A DNA stretch of 64,000 nucleotides from Bradyrhizobium ivorense (GTDB taxonomy: Bacteria > Pseudomonadota > Alphaproteobacteria > Rhizobiales > Xanthobacteraceae). This document shows, piece after piece, positions 20,776 through 29,482 of this stretch. Location of the stretch: positions 1,247,501 through 1,311,500 of the forward strand of contig NZ_CAADFC020000004.1 of NCBI RefSeq assembly GCF_900696085.1, read 5' to 3'. Below the pieces are notes generated by a model. It worked only from the letters and a program-made list of their open reading frames with translations. It was not told where the DNA came from and searched no databases. The position numbers and the translations under genes are program-made. The first letter of the stretch is position 1; every line of letters starts with the position of its first letter.

Positions 20776-21993
20776 ATGGCTACATTGATCCGAACCCTGC
20801 TGGCCGGCGCCCTCGCGCTGGCATCACTCGGCGCCATCACGCAGAAAGTACGCGACCAGGGCTATACCGATACCGAGATCCGGATCGGCAATCTGATGCC
20901 GTATAGCGGCGCGCTGGAAATCTTCGGCCAGATCGGCAAGGCGGAAGCCGCCTATTTCGACATGATCAACGAACGCGGCGGGATCGGCGGCCGCAAGATC
21001 CGCTTCATGTCCTACGACGATCTATCCGACGTCGCCAACGCCATGGACCTCACGCGCATTCTGGTCGAGACCGACAATGTGCTGTTGATGTTCGGCTCGT
21101 TCGGAACAGCGGGGAATCTGGCGGTGCGGAAGTATCTCAACGAACGGCGGATCCCCCAGCTGTTCGTTGCCTCCGGCGATGAGCACCTGAATCAGCCGTC
21201 GGTCTATCCATGGACCATGGGCTGGCAGCCCTCCTACCGCGACGAGGGCCGCATCTACGCCAATTACATCCAGGCGTTCTATCCCGGCAAGAAGATCGTG
21301 GCGCTCTGGCAAAACGACACGTTCGGGCGGGAATTATTCAAGGGGCTGGAGCAGGGCCTGGGCAAGGTCGCGCAGAACATCAGGGTCGACATCGCCTATG
21401 ATGTCGATGATCAGCATCTCGACGGTCACGTCTCGATCCTGAAGCGCTCGGGGGCCGAGGTGTTCGTGTTTGCCGGGGTGCCGGACAATGCGGCCAAGGT
21501 GATCCGGTCCGCGGCCGACCATGGCTGGCGGCCGGTGTTCATCCTCAACCAGATGGCATCGTCGATCGAGACGGTGCTCAGGCCGGCCGGCATCGAGAAC
21601 GCGACCGGCGTCATCACCGCCGCCTTCCTGAAGGATGCCAGCGATCCGGCCTGGAAGGACCAGCAAGACACCGGCGCCTGGCGCAGCTTCCTCGACAAGT
21701 ACACGAAAGCCGGCGGCAAGGATGACGCTGCCGCCGTCTATGGCTATGCCGCCGCCGAAACGCTGGTCCAGGTGCTCAGGCAATGCGGCAATGACCTGTC
21801 GCGCGAAAACGTCATGAAGCAGGCCGCGGCGCTCCGGGATTATCAGGCCGCAGCACTGCTCCCGGGCATCAAGATCAACACCGGTGGCTTCCGGCCGGTC
21901 GAGCAATTGCGGCTGCTGCAGTTCGACGGCCGCAGCTGGCAGCCGATCGGCGATGTGCTCGATACGGCGTTCGCGGATACGAGCAGGAAGTAA
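20776..21993 (+). CDS. ABC transporter substrate-binding protein, branched-chain amino acid type
   Basis: The 405-residue product is a periplasmic type I binding protein of the LivJ/urea-short-chain-amide class: TDTEIRIGNLMPYSG, YFDMINERGGIGGRKI, LMFGSFGTAGNLAVRKYL and the PWTMGWQPSYRDEGRIYA block. The N-terminal hydrophobic stretch (LIRTLLAGALALASLGAI) is followed by TQKVRD without the usual AxA site, so export is probable but the cleavage site is not clear. No permease or ATPase gene is adjacent, so this is a solitary receptor. It starts 110 bp after regulator 1 on the same strand. Confidence 0.87.
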   Translation: MATLIRTLLAGALALASLGAITQKVRDQGYTDTEIRIGNLMPYSGALEIFGQIGKAEAAYFDMINERGGIGGRKIRFMSYDDLSDVANAMDLTRILVETDNVLLMFGSFGTAGNLAVRKYLNERRIPQLFVASGDEHLNQPSVYPWTMGWQPSYRDEGRIYANYIQAFYPGKKIVALWQNDTFGRELFKGLEQGLGKVAQNIRVDIAYDVDDQHLDGHVSILKRSGAEVFVFAGVPDNAAKVIRSAADHGWRPVFILNQMASSIETVLRPAGIENATGVITAAFLKDASDPAWKDQQDTGAWRSFLDKYTKAGGKDDAAAVYGYAAAETLVQVLRQCGNDLSRENVMKQAAALRDYQAAALLPGIKINTGGFRPVEQLRLLQFDGRSWQPIGDVLDTAFADTSRK

Positions 21994-22062
21994 CGACGGT
22001 CGGTGCAAAGTCATGCTCGCCGCCCCGACACGCGACGGCGGGCCAGGCGCGCAAAAAGCCGT

Positions 22063-22476
22063 TCAGTACCGTCGCAGCAGGCCGCGCACCGCGCTGGCCT
22101 CGCCATAGTCGGCGCAAGCGCGTTGCGGGTCTTCGATCAACTCTGCATGGACGCGCTTGAAGGTCCTGCCGGCCGCCTCCGACACCTCGGGGCGGAAATT
22201 GGCGGGATCGTAGTCCACGCCGTCGTGCGCCTTGATGGCGGTGTCAAAGGCATTGATCATCGCCATCGCGGCATCGGTGCTGCCGAGCAGACTGGCGCCG
22301 AGTTGAACGCCGCCGGCACCATTGGCCTCGTAGCCGGGGCAGCGCTGCTCGAGCACCGCGGACGCGATGGCGACCTGTTCGAGGAACGCCGCCTCGGCGT
22401 CGGTGAGCGTTGCGGCACCCGCTTGTCCCGGCGCGATTATCGCGAGCAACGCGACGGCTGACAATTTGATGTTCAT
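22063..22476 (-). CDS. Hypothetical exported small protein
   Basis: The 137-residue product has a signal peptide (IKLSAVALLAIIAPGQAGA, cleavage near residue 20) and a small helical domain with two Cys (QRCPGYEANG and RACADYGE), which may form one disulfide. I recognise no family. The ATG at 22476 was chosen because it begins the signal peptide; the frame is open 22 codons further upstream. It is convergent with the binding-protein gene. Confidence 0.7.
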   Translation of the reverse strand: MNIKLSAVALLAIIAPGQAGAATLTDAEAAFLEQVAIASAVLEQRCPGYEANGAGGVQLGASLLGSTDAAMAMINAFDTAIKAHDGVDYDPANFRPEVSEAAGRTFKRVHAELIEDPQRACADYGEASAVRGLLRRY

Positions 22477-22782
22477 TGTCGTGGTTTTCCCTGCGGCGGT
22501 CGAACCATGACCAATTGATCGATTGCCGAATGACGATAGCACAAGCCTGATCTTCAGGAAGACACGCCAGCTACTGGGCCAAGGCCGGGCTTCAGCGTCG
22601 GCTTTCGCCGGCGAAGCGGACGTCGCTGGCTGAGCGTCTCGGCAGCAGGATGCCGAGATTGTGGAGGCGGCCTCGATAAAATTCGTGCTATGTTGAACGA
22701 GGCATTACCCAACGCCTCCTATCGCATTGCAAAGATTTCGTCCGTGGCGCGTCGGTGCTGAGGGCTCGAAGGAGAGGACTGC
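22477..22782. other. Intergenic region upstream of the HNH-like orphan
   Basis: About 306 bp between two divergent genes. A perfect 12-bp palindrome (TTCGCCGGCGAA, 22604-22615) is seen. Base composition drops towards AT in 22670-22740. No gene is supportable. Confidence 0.4.
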
Positions 22783-23286
22783 ATGGGTCTAACTCTTCCT
22801 GGAAATATTCCCGTGGCCGCGGAGAGCTTTGAGGCACTTCTGAAGCTTGGCGATCCATGGCCACTTGGTCATCAGGCACAAGCCTTGGTGCTTGTTACCA
22901 AGAATGCGAGTGACCCGTGTATGGTGTGGGCTTCGCCGAAACTCGGTACCTACCGTGCGATCTGGACCAAAGCGAGCGCGTCGGGATTTGTAGAAGCGGC
23001 TGACGAATGGGGTGACAATGTGGATATCGACCACGTTTTTCCCCAGAGTTGGGCCAATTTACCCGGCAGCAATGTGAGCTATGTGCGGTTGTTCCCAGTA
23101 TGGGCGGAGATCAACCGCAGCGCTGGCGCCGGGCGAGAAAAGCAGGCGCTGAAGGCTGGAATAACAACAACTCGGGAGCACGGGATTGTCTTCGCGCAGG
23201 AACTTCAAGTTTTGAAAATCCTGGGCCATCCCGTTGGCACCGTGTCCGATCCCGTCTCTATTTTCGGCGTCAAACGCAGGCGTTAG
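22783..23286 (+). CDS. HNH-endonuclease-like orphan protein
   Basis: The 167-residue product contains a motif like the HNH/beta-beta-alpha-metal fold: DIDHVFPQSWA (Asp81, His84) followed by VRLFPVWAEINRSAGAGREK (Asn111-Arg112). This matches the pattern D-H ... N-R-S-x-G of HNH nucleases, although the spacing is not canonical and the final His/Asn is not obvious. No signal peptide or partner gene is seen. Base composition is visibly lower in GC and codon third positions are mixed, unlike both neighbours, which suggests recent acquisition. A good ribosome-binding site (GGAGAGG) precedes the ATG. It could be a nuclease-like toxin fragment or a free-standing restriction-like enzyme; the function is unproven. 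Confidence 0.6.
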   Translation: MGLTLPGNIPVAAESFEALLKLGDPWPLGHQAQALVLVTKNASDPCMVWASPKLGTYRAIWTKASASGFVEAADEWGDNVDIDHVFPQSWANLPGSNVSYVRLFPVWAEINRSAGAGREKQALKAGITTTREHGIVFAQELQVLKILGHPVGTVSDPVSIFGVKRRR

Positions 23287-23448
23287 CCCCCTGTGTCAGT
23301 TCTGGGCCAAGGCCGACGTGCATCCATGGCGGCTTCAACGTAGGCTTCCGGCAGGAAAGCGTATCCGACCGATGCGTGAATACGCAGCTGGGAAGGCTGC
23401 AGGCCGAGCGTCGCCGATCGACGACACCATCGCCGTTGTGAAACGCCG

Positions 23449-25020
23449 TCACTCCGGGACACCGGCCCGTTCCATGCCTTGATAGATTCGATTGCGCTGG
23501 ACCAGGAAAACCGGGTTGTCGCTTTGGACTTCGAGGCGGCACTTGCCGATACGGAAAATGGGAGCCAGCCGCCTCCCCGTTTCGGCAGCCTCCGCCGCCT
23601 CCGATTGACGGTCCCGAAGCGCCAGAGCCGCTGCGAGATGGAAGTACGGGAGCTCATTGGCGGGAGCAATCTCGATGGCCCTGCGCAAACGGTCCACAGC
23701 CATGTCAAGCCTGCCGAGCTGCAGATCCGCCAGGCCCAGGAGCGCGTACCAGGTTCCGAGCATCGGATCACGCGGGCTGAGGCGCATCGCGGTGGACAGG
23801 TGGCCTTCGGTCTCCTCGCTTCGCCCAAGGAAGACCTTCACCCACCCTGCTCTCACGTGAACATAGGGCAGATCTGGATCCAGGCTGATGGCGAGTTCAA
23901 TCTCTCGAAGCGCTCGTTCCGGTGCTCGCAGAGCGATCAACAACGCGGCGCGGCAAAAATGGAGGCGGGCCGTGAGGGGCGTCAGTCCCGACGCTTTTGA
24001 CATTGCCGTCTCGGCCAGACGAACCTGCTCGGCACGCGCCTCGGACATGTAGGCGTTGACTTCCCACAGGTGGGCTTCGGTCAAGCCCATCAGGACATCG
24101 GCGTTGGCATTGTCGATGCGGAGCGCCTGCTCGAATATGCTCCGTGCTTCGCGGGCGCCGGCGACCGACACTTTCTGGAAAAACACCGTCCACCCGCGCA
24201 GCGCCAGATCGACTGCATCCAACGCCTCTTTGCTCTGCAGCCGCCGCGCTTCCGCCGCCACCAGCTGGATATCCATGGCCCGTGCGAGCCGGGCTGTGAT
24301 CTCATCCTGCATCTCGAACGGGTCTGACCGTGGCTTGTCGAATCGCTCAGCCCAAATGTGGGCACCGGATTCGGCGTCGATGAGCTGTGCGTTCACGCGC
24401 AGGCGATCGGCCCCGCTCTGCACGCTGCCTTCCAGCACGTAGCGAACGCCGAGTTCGCGGCCGATCTGCCGCGCATCCACCGTCTTGCCCTTGAATGCGA
24501 ACGCCGTCTTGCTCGAGATGACGAAATAGTCAGGAAGGCGAGATATGTCGGAGGTCAGATTTTCCGTCATCGCATCGACGAAGTCGTCCTGCCGAACCTC
24601 GCCACTCAGATTGGCGAAGGGCATCACGGCAACGGAAAGACGGGGGGTGGTGGACGGCATCCTTGCAGACTCGCCGCCATCCGTCGCCGGGCCACCCGGT
24701 CCGGCCGCGCGGTCCTCGACGATGGTGCCCACGAAGCGGAAACCTTGCCGCGCCAGCGTCTTGATCAGGCGCTGCTCCTGCCCGGAATCGCCGACCGCAT
24801 TGCGGGCGGCGTTCAGGCGGGTCGTCAACGCCGCATCGGACACGATGCGTCCGTTCCAGATCGCGTCGACAAGATCGTCCTTGCTGACGACGCGGTCCCT
24901 GTTGCGGATCAAATACTCAAGCAGCGCGAAGACCTGACGCGCGATGGGGATGATTTCGGGCCCGCGTTGCAACTCGCGCCGCTCGGTATCGAACGAATAA
25001 TCCTCGAAGAAATAGCGCAA
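23449..25020 (-). CDS. Winged-helix/TolB-like/TPR regulator 2 (paralogue of regulator 1)
   Basis: The 523-residue product has the same order as regulator 1: winged helix (FDTERRELQRG, ARQVFALLEYLIRNRDRVVSKDDLV, TLARQGFRFVG), TolB-like domain (VMPFANLSGEVRQDDFVDA, YVLEGSVQ, WAERFDKP) and TPR repeats to the C-terminus. The two proteins align along their whole length, so they are true paralogues. TTG at 25020 was chosen by analogy with regulator 1; an ATG at 25152 is possible but lies upstream of the shared promoter. It is transcribed away from the Bug-type gene, towards the HNH orphan. Confidence 0.82.
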   Translation of the reverse strand: MRYFFEDYSFDTERRELQRGPEIIPIARQVFALLEYLIRNRDRVVSKDDLVDAIWNGRIVSDAALTTRLNAARNAVGDSGQEQRLIKTLARQGFRFVGTIVEDRAAGPGGPATDGGESARMPSTTPRLSVAVMPFANLSGEVRQDDFVDAMTENLTSDISRLPDYFVISSKTAFAFKGKTVDARQIGRELGVRYVLEGSVQSGADRLRVNAQLIDAESGAHIWAERFDKPRSDPFEMQDEITARLARAMDIQLVAAEARRLQSKEALDAVDLALRGWTVFFQKVSVAGAREARSIFEQALRIDNANADVLMGLTEAHLWEVNAYMSEARAEQVRLAETAMSKASGLTPLTARLHFCRAALLIALRAPERALREIELAISLDPDLPYVHVRAGWVKVFLGRSEETEGHLSTAMRLSPRDPMLGTWYALLGLADLQLGRLDMAVDRLRRAIEIAPANELPYFHLAAALALRDRQSEAAEAAETGRRLAPIFRIGKCRLEVQSDNPVFLVQRNRIYQGMERAGVPE

Positions 25021-25081
25021 GGCACCATTCCCCAAATTGCCCCTGATCGCGCACCGCGCTCGAACACGGTCTGGCGCAGAA

Positions 25082-25110
25082 AGAATAAGCCGGAGGTGAG
25101 AAAAATGTAA
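25082..25110 (-). promoter_or_regulatory. Promoter of winged-helix/TPR regulator 2 (shared with regulator 1)
   Basis: On the minus strand TTACAT (25105-25110), a 17-bp spacer and TATTCT (25082-25087) reproduce the arrangement upstream of regulator 1. The flanking CCAGC and the extended GCTTATTCTT are also the same. Both genes may therefore be read by the same sigma factor or controlled by the same regulator. Confidence 0.65.
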
Positions 25111-25292
25111 GCTGGATGTCAAGCAAGCCTTCGGCTGCGCTGCCACTTTCAAGACCAGGCATACGCCGGGAGAGGCGCAAAGGACGTGCCCCGCAATGCG
25201 GTTGGGCCGCGTGCGGTTGCGCCTACGCGTCCCCGCGGCACAGGCTTCAGTTCGTAGGGGATCGCGTCATGCGACCACAAAGGACTCTTCCG

Positions 25293-25553
25293 ATGGAATT
25301 CGAACGGGCGATCGACGTGTTTCGGGTTCGGCCTGATTGGTACGAGGAATGCTGGTTGCGGCCGGACGAGACGGTCCTGCCCCGTTCAGAAAGATTTCGG
25401 CGTTGGACCCTACGGTTCTGGTCCGTCGTGTCGGCATGGCGCCGGCAATGGCCGATCCATCGATCGACCGCTATGCCGGATCGAGGCCGAGCGCCTGGGC
25501 GGTCTCCAGCCAGACCGGCAATTCGCGCTGATACAGCGCATTGGTCTCCTTGA
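25293..25553 (+). CDS. Possible small hypothetical protein
   Basis: An 86-codon frame whose N-terminal half (MEFERAIDVFRVRPDWYEECWLRP) reads like a real protein, resembling small RVRPDWYE-type proteins I associate with Bradyrhizobium. The C-terminal part becomes Arg/Pro-rich and overlaps the 3' end of the opposing Bug-type gene by 83 bp, so the gene may be degraded or its end may be out of frame. GGACTC upstream is a poor ribosome-binding site; an ATG at 25269 is an alternative start. Function unknown. Confidence 0.4.
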   Translation: MEFERAIDVFRVRPDWYEECWLRPDETVLPRSERFRRWTLRFWSVVSAWRRQWPIHRSTAMPDRGRAPGRSPARPAIRADTAHWSP

Positions 25554-26457
25554 AGCCGAGCGTCGGCTCCAGCACGAAGGTGGCGAGAACCTCTTTCACT
25601 TTGGGATCGCTGCTGGCGGCGACGCAGAGCTCGGCGAGCCGGTCGACGATCGGCTGCGGCGTCGCCTTCGGCAGCGCCCAGCCGGTGAAGCCGCTCACGG
25701 TGAAGAATTTTGACGTCGCGCCCTGCTCGGGCAGCGTCTTGATATGGGGGATCGCGTCGACCTTCTTGGAATGCACCGCGAACACGATGCCGCGATCGCT
25801 CTGCAGAACCGATTGCGCGGCGGTGTAGCTGCCCATCGCGACGTCGAGCGTGCCTTCGGCAAGTCCGGTCCACATCGGCGCCTCGCCGCGATAGTGGATC
25901 GGCTCGATGCGCAGGCCATACTGCTTGTTGAGCTCGTTGATGGTCATGTGCGGGGCGGAGCCGGCGCTGTAGGTGCCGAAATTCACCTTGCCGCTCTTGC
26001 GCGCGAAGGCGACGAAATCATCGAGGTTCTTGATGCCGAGCTTCGGGCTCGCGACCAGCAGCAGCCCGGCGCCGGGCAGCACGCTGACCAGCGTCAGATC
26101 CTTGTCCATGTCGTAGCCGGGGTTCTTCATCATCACCCGGTTCATCACATAGGTGGTGGAGATCGAGCACAGGATGGTGTGGCCGTCAGGCGCCGCGCGC
26201 GCCACTTCCGCGGCGCCGATCGAGCCGGAGGCGCCGGCCTTGTTCTCGATCACGACGGTCTGCCCGACCTGCTTCGAGATGTATTCGCCGAAGGCCCGCG
26301 CCAAGAGGTCGGTCTGCCCGCCCGCGGGATAGCTGCAGATCATCCGGATCTGCCGCGACGGCCATGCTTGCGCCAACGCGCGACGCGACAGGAAAGGCAT
26401 CGCGGCGGCGGCCGCGCCTGCAGCGATGAAGTGACGGCGATTGAATGGCGTCGGCAC
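25471..26457 (-). CDS. Bug-family tripartite tricarboxylate transporter substrate-binding protein
   Basis: The 328-residue exported protein has a signal peptide with a twin-arginine-like start (NRRHFIAAGAAAAAMPFLS, ending near ALAQ) and the Bug family core: WPSRQIRMICSYPAGGQTDLLAR, VVIENKAGASGSIGA, and the FGTYSAGSAPHM loop. Bug proteins deliver carboxylates or similar ligands to a TctAB permease, but no tctAB genes are adjacent, so it may have a sensory role or use a permease elsewhere. GTG at 26457 follows a strong GGGAGGGAG; the frame is open 12 codons further upstream. Confidence 0.88.
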   Translation of the reverse strand: MPTPFNRRHFIAAGAAAAAMPFLSRRALAQAWPSRQIRMICSYPAGGQTDLLARAFGEYISKQVGQTVVIENKAGASGSIGAAEVARAAPDGHTILCSISTTYVMNRVMMKNPGYDMDKDLTLVSVLPGAGLLLVASPKLGIKNLDDFVAFARKSGKVNFGTYSAGSAPHMTINELNKQYGLRIEPIHYRGEAPMWTGLAEGTLDVAMGSYTAAQSVLQSDRGIVFAVHSKKVDAIPHIKTLPEQGATSKFFTVSGFTGWALPKATPQPIVDRLAELCVAASSDPKVKEVLATFVLEPTLGFKETNALYQRELPVWLETAQALGLDPA

Positions 26458-26576
26458 GGCTCCCTCCCTCGATTTTTCGGAAGGGTATCGCATCGTTCGG
26501 CCGCGGCCACGGGACAGATTGGCGCAGTAGATATGCCGTAGGGCGGATTACCCTAGCGCATCACGATCCCACCGCG

Positions 26577-26689
26577 GTCATTGCGAGCGAAGCGAAGCAA
26601 TCCATGTCTCCGCGTATGCTGCACGATGGATTGCTTCGCGGAGCCCGTCATCGGGCGCGCGTTCGCGCGACCCGTTGGCTCGCAATGAC
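26577..26689. repeat. Dispersed intergenic palindrome, family A copy 2
   Basis: GTCATTGCGAG (26577-26587) and CTCGCAATGAC (26679-26689) bound a copy that aligns closely, in reverse orientation, with 13292-13420, including the inner GGGTCGCGCGAACGCGCGCCC block. It lies between the 3' end of the DUF2125 gene and the start region of the Bug-type gene. Confidence 0.9.
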
Positions 26690-26697
26690 GGCAGAGC

Positions 26698-27879
26698 TCA
26701 AAACAGCGGCGGAATCTGTCCGACCTTGAGCGGGCCCAAGAACACCGCGCCGTCGGCGAAGCGCAGCGGGAAGCTGCGGGCCTTCTTGCCTTCGAGCACG
26801 GCGTCCTTGCCGAGCGAATTGATGCCGGCGGAAATGCCGGCATTGGCGTTCTGCTTGATCACCTTGCCGAGGCCGGGGATCGCGCGGTCGAGCGCGCCGA
26901 ACAAATTGCTGACGTCCTGGCTCTTCACGCCGGGCGCGACGCGGTCGAGCGTCGACTGCGGCACGCCCTCCTCCAGCATCTTGTCGATGCCGAGCGCGGG
27001 GATCACGCGCTCGATGCCGGCGACCGTCATCTGCAGCTCGCCCTCGATGCGGCCCTGCGCGTTGAGGCGCAGTGTGCCGGCGGCGACCGAGAGCAGATCG
27101 CCCTGCTCGATCCGCGACTGCTGAATCTCGACACTGCCGCCGGCGGCCTGGATCTCGCGGAAGCGGTCGGGCCACGGTTTTGGCGAAAAATCCTTGAGGC
27201 CGTTGAGCCGGGCATGGATGTCGGCGTTGAACGGCTGGGTCAGCAGTGGATGCACGTCCTGCAGGGTGCCGCCATTGATCTGCAGCACGGTTTCGATCGC
27301 GGGACTGTCCGGCGCCGATCCGTCGACCTGCCGGCCGTGCAGCTCGATATGGTTGACGCGCGCGACCGGCAGCGGCGCCGGGCCGCCGATCCGATCGATC
27401 GCAAGATCGTCGAATAAAAGCGAGGCGCGCTGCGGCACCGCCGGCAGCCCGACCACGCTGCTGCGCCCGCTGCGCCAGTTGATCGACAGGTTGGGCTGCG
27501 CGCTGCGCTCGGCGAGCGTCGCCGGTCCCTTGAACTCGGCGATGACGAGTTTTGGATCGTAGACCTGCGCCACCACGAGGATTTCAGCGAGCCGCGCCAC
27601 GAACGCCATTTGCGGCGCGGCGGTCTGCGACACCAGCATCACGCTCGGATCGGTGCAGCGGACCTCGAAGCGGAACGGGTAACCCGCCACCGAGCGGTTG
27701 CCGCAATCATAGACCCGGCCGGCCTTGGCCTCCTGCGCCCGCCAGGCATCGGCCTGCACGCCGACCTGCGAGGCGGCAAACCACCAGAAGGCGCTCCACA
27801 GCACGGCGGCGATGAGCACCAGGGCGGGCACGAGATAAAGGCCGAAGCGCGAGCGACGGCGCGGTGTCAGATCGGACAT
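26698..27879 (-). CDS. DUF2125 domain-containing protein
   Basis: The 393-residue product has an N-terminal membrane anchor (residues ~14-35, LYLVPALVLIAAVLWSAFWW) and a long periplasmic part with the DUF2125 pattern (CGNRSVAGYPFRFEVRC, with its paired Cys). The family is alphaproteobacterial and uncharacterised, with beta-rich repeats suggestive of envelope or lipid-handling proteins. The ATG at 27879 was chosen because AAAGGA lies about 9 nt upstream. Confidence 0.85.
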   Translation of the reverse strand: MSDLTPRRRSRFGLYLVPALVLIAAVLWSAFWWFAASQVGVQADAWRAQEAKAGRVYDCGNRSVAGYPFRFEVRCTDPSVMLVSQTAAPQMAFVARLAEILVVAQVYDPKLVIAEFKGPATLAERSAQPNLSINWRSGRSSVVGLPAVPQRASLLFDDLAIDRIGGPAPLPVARVNHIELHGRQVDGSAPDSPAIETVLQINGGTLQDVHPLLTQPFNADIHARLNGLKDFSPKPWPDRFREIQAAGGSVEIQQSRIEQGDLLSVAAGTLRLNAQGRIEGELQMTVAGIERVIPALGIDKMLEEGVPQSTLDRVAPGVKSQDVSNLFGALDRAIPGLGKVIKQNANAGISAGINSLGKDAVLEGKKARSFPLRFADGAVFLGPLKVGQIPPLF

Positions 27880-28042
27880 GCGGGTCCTTTGACGTGCGAA
27901 TTTGTCAAAATCTAAGCGGTAGCAAGCCTTAAGCAACCCTTGAGGACTCGAAGACCCCCCGTAAGCGCCGCCTGAGTGCCCTTTGGAAACATCACGAAAT
28001 CTGCTTCGCCTCGGCGATTTGTTCTGCTAGCCCATCAGCGCA

Positions 28043-28651
28043 ATGGCAGCAAATTCTCAAAGCTCCGAAACCGCTGACGGCGACCTCTGGGTGTTCGGCT
28101 ACGGCTCGCTGATGTGGAAGCCGGGCTTCGCGTTCCTGGAACAGACGCCGGCGCGGCTGATCGGCGAGCATCGCGCGCTCTGCGTCTATTCGTTCGACCA
28201 CCGCGGCACGCCGGAGAAGCCGGGCCTCGTGCTCGGGCTCGACCGCGGCGGCGCCTGCCGCGGCATCGCCTTCCGCGTCGCCGCGCACCTGCGCAACGAC
28301 ACCATCGCCTATCTGCGCGGCCGCGAGCAGACCACCAATGTCTATCGCGAGGTGATGCGCTCGGTGTGGCTGGAGAACGAGGCGCGCGATCGGGTCAGTG
28401 CGCTGGCCTATGTCGTCGATCGCGGCCATGTGCAATATGCCGGGCGGCTGTCGCTGGCCGAGCAGCTCCGGCTGGTGCAGCAGGGCCACGGCCGCTCCGG
28501 CGACAACCGAGACTATGTGCTCTCGACGGTCGCCGCGATCGAGAAGCAGGGGTTTCGCGACGCGCAGCTGCATCAGCTCGCGGCGATGCTGCGTGATGCC
28601 GGGACGCGGCACCACGATGCGCGCGCGGCGGGCGGGACCGAGCCGGACTAG
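28043..28651 (+). CDS. Gamma-glutamylcyclotransferase, ChaC-like
   Basis: The 202-residue cytoplasmic enzyme has the ChaC signature WVFGYGSLMWKPGF at residues ~16-29, the SFDHRGTPEKPGLVLGL block and YVVDRGHVQYAG. ChaC enzymes convert glutathione to 5-oxoproline and Cys-Gly; this is the expected reaction. It begins 163 bp from the divergent DUF2125 gene and is followed by the ankyrin protein on the same strand. Confidence 0.9.
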   Translation: MAANSQSSETADGDLWVFGYGSLMWKPGFAFLEQTPARLIGEHRALCVYSFDHRGTPEKPGLVLGLDRGGACRGIAFRVAAHLRNDTIAYLRGREQTTNVYREVMRSVWLENEARDRVSALAYVVDRGHVQYAGRLSLAEQLRLVQQGHGRSGDNRDYVLSTVAAIEKQGFRDAQLHQLAAMLRDAGTRHHDARAAGGTEPD

Positions 28652-28738
28652 GCTGCGGCCGCGAAGGCGGATGCACCTGGCGGGCGGAGAGCGTATGCTG
28701 TTCGCCGCCGTCGATCCCGCCATCAGACGAGGCCGACA

Positions 28739-29482
28739 TTGACCACCGGGATGCGCAAGTTACCGAACGATGCGCCGCTGGCCGCCGAGTTGAAGGCGGT
28801 ACTCACGGCCGGCGAGACGGAGCGCCTGCGCGGGCTGCTCGCGTCCGATCCTGGGCTCGCCTCATGCGTGGTCGAGGATCGCAAGGGCTGCGGCCGGACC
28901 CTGCTGCATCTGTTTGCCGACTGGCCGGGTCACAATCCCAATGCGGCCGCGATCGTGCCTGTCCTCGCCGCGGCGGGCGCCGAACTCGACGCGCCGGCGG
29001 TTGCGATGTGGCACCGCGAGACGCCGCTGCACTGGGCCGCGAGCAATGACGATGTCGCGCTGATCGACGCGCTGCTCGATGCCGGCGCCGATATCGAGCG
29101 CGACGGCTCATCGATCGATGGCGGCCCACCGCTGTCGTGCGCCGTCGGCTACGGGCAATGGGCCGCAGCGCGGCGGCTGGTCGCGCGCGGCGCCCGGACG
29201 CTGCTGTGGCACGAAGCGGCGCTCGGCATGATGGCGGAGCTCGCGCGCCGGTTCGAAGCCGATCCCGCCCCCGATGCCGACGCGCTTTGCGCCTCGTTCT
29301 GGCAGGCCTGCCACGGCGGCCAACTCGCCGCCGCGCAATATCTGCTGGAGCGTGGCGCCGAGCTCAACTGGCGCTCGCCATGGTCCAGCGAGACGCCGCT
29401 CGATATCGCCGAGGCCGCCGCGCACAGCGATGTCGCAGCATGGCTGCGCGAAAGCGGCGCAATCCGCGCCAAGCAAGCCTAG
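28739..29482 (+). CDS. Ankyrin repeat protein
   Basis: The 247-residue soluble protein contains four to five ankyrin-like repeats, the clearest being ETPLHWAASNDDVALIDALL and ETPLDIAEAAAHSDVAAWL, with weaker ones between. No catalytic domain is attached, so it probably mediates a protein-protein contact. TTG at 28739 follows GAGG with 7-nt spacing; an ATG at 28751 is the alternative. Confidence 0.82.
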   Translation: MTTGMRKLPNDAPLAAELKAVLTAGETERLRGLLASDPGLASCVVEDRKGCGRTLLHLFADWPGHNPNAAAIVPVLAAAGAELDAPAVAMWHRETPLHWAASNDDVALIDALLDAGADIERDGSSIDGGPPLSCAVGYGQWAAARRLVARGARTLLWHEAALGMMAELARRFEADPAPDADALCASFWQACHGGQLAAAQYLLERGAELNWRSPWSSETPLDIAEAAAHSDVAAWLRESGAIRAKQA

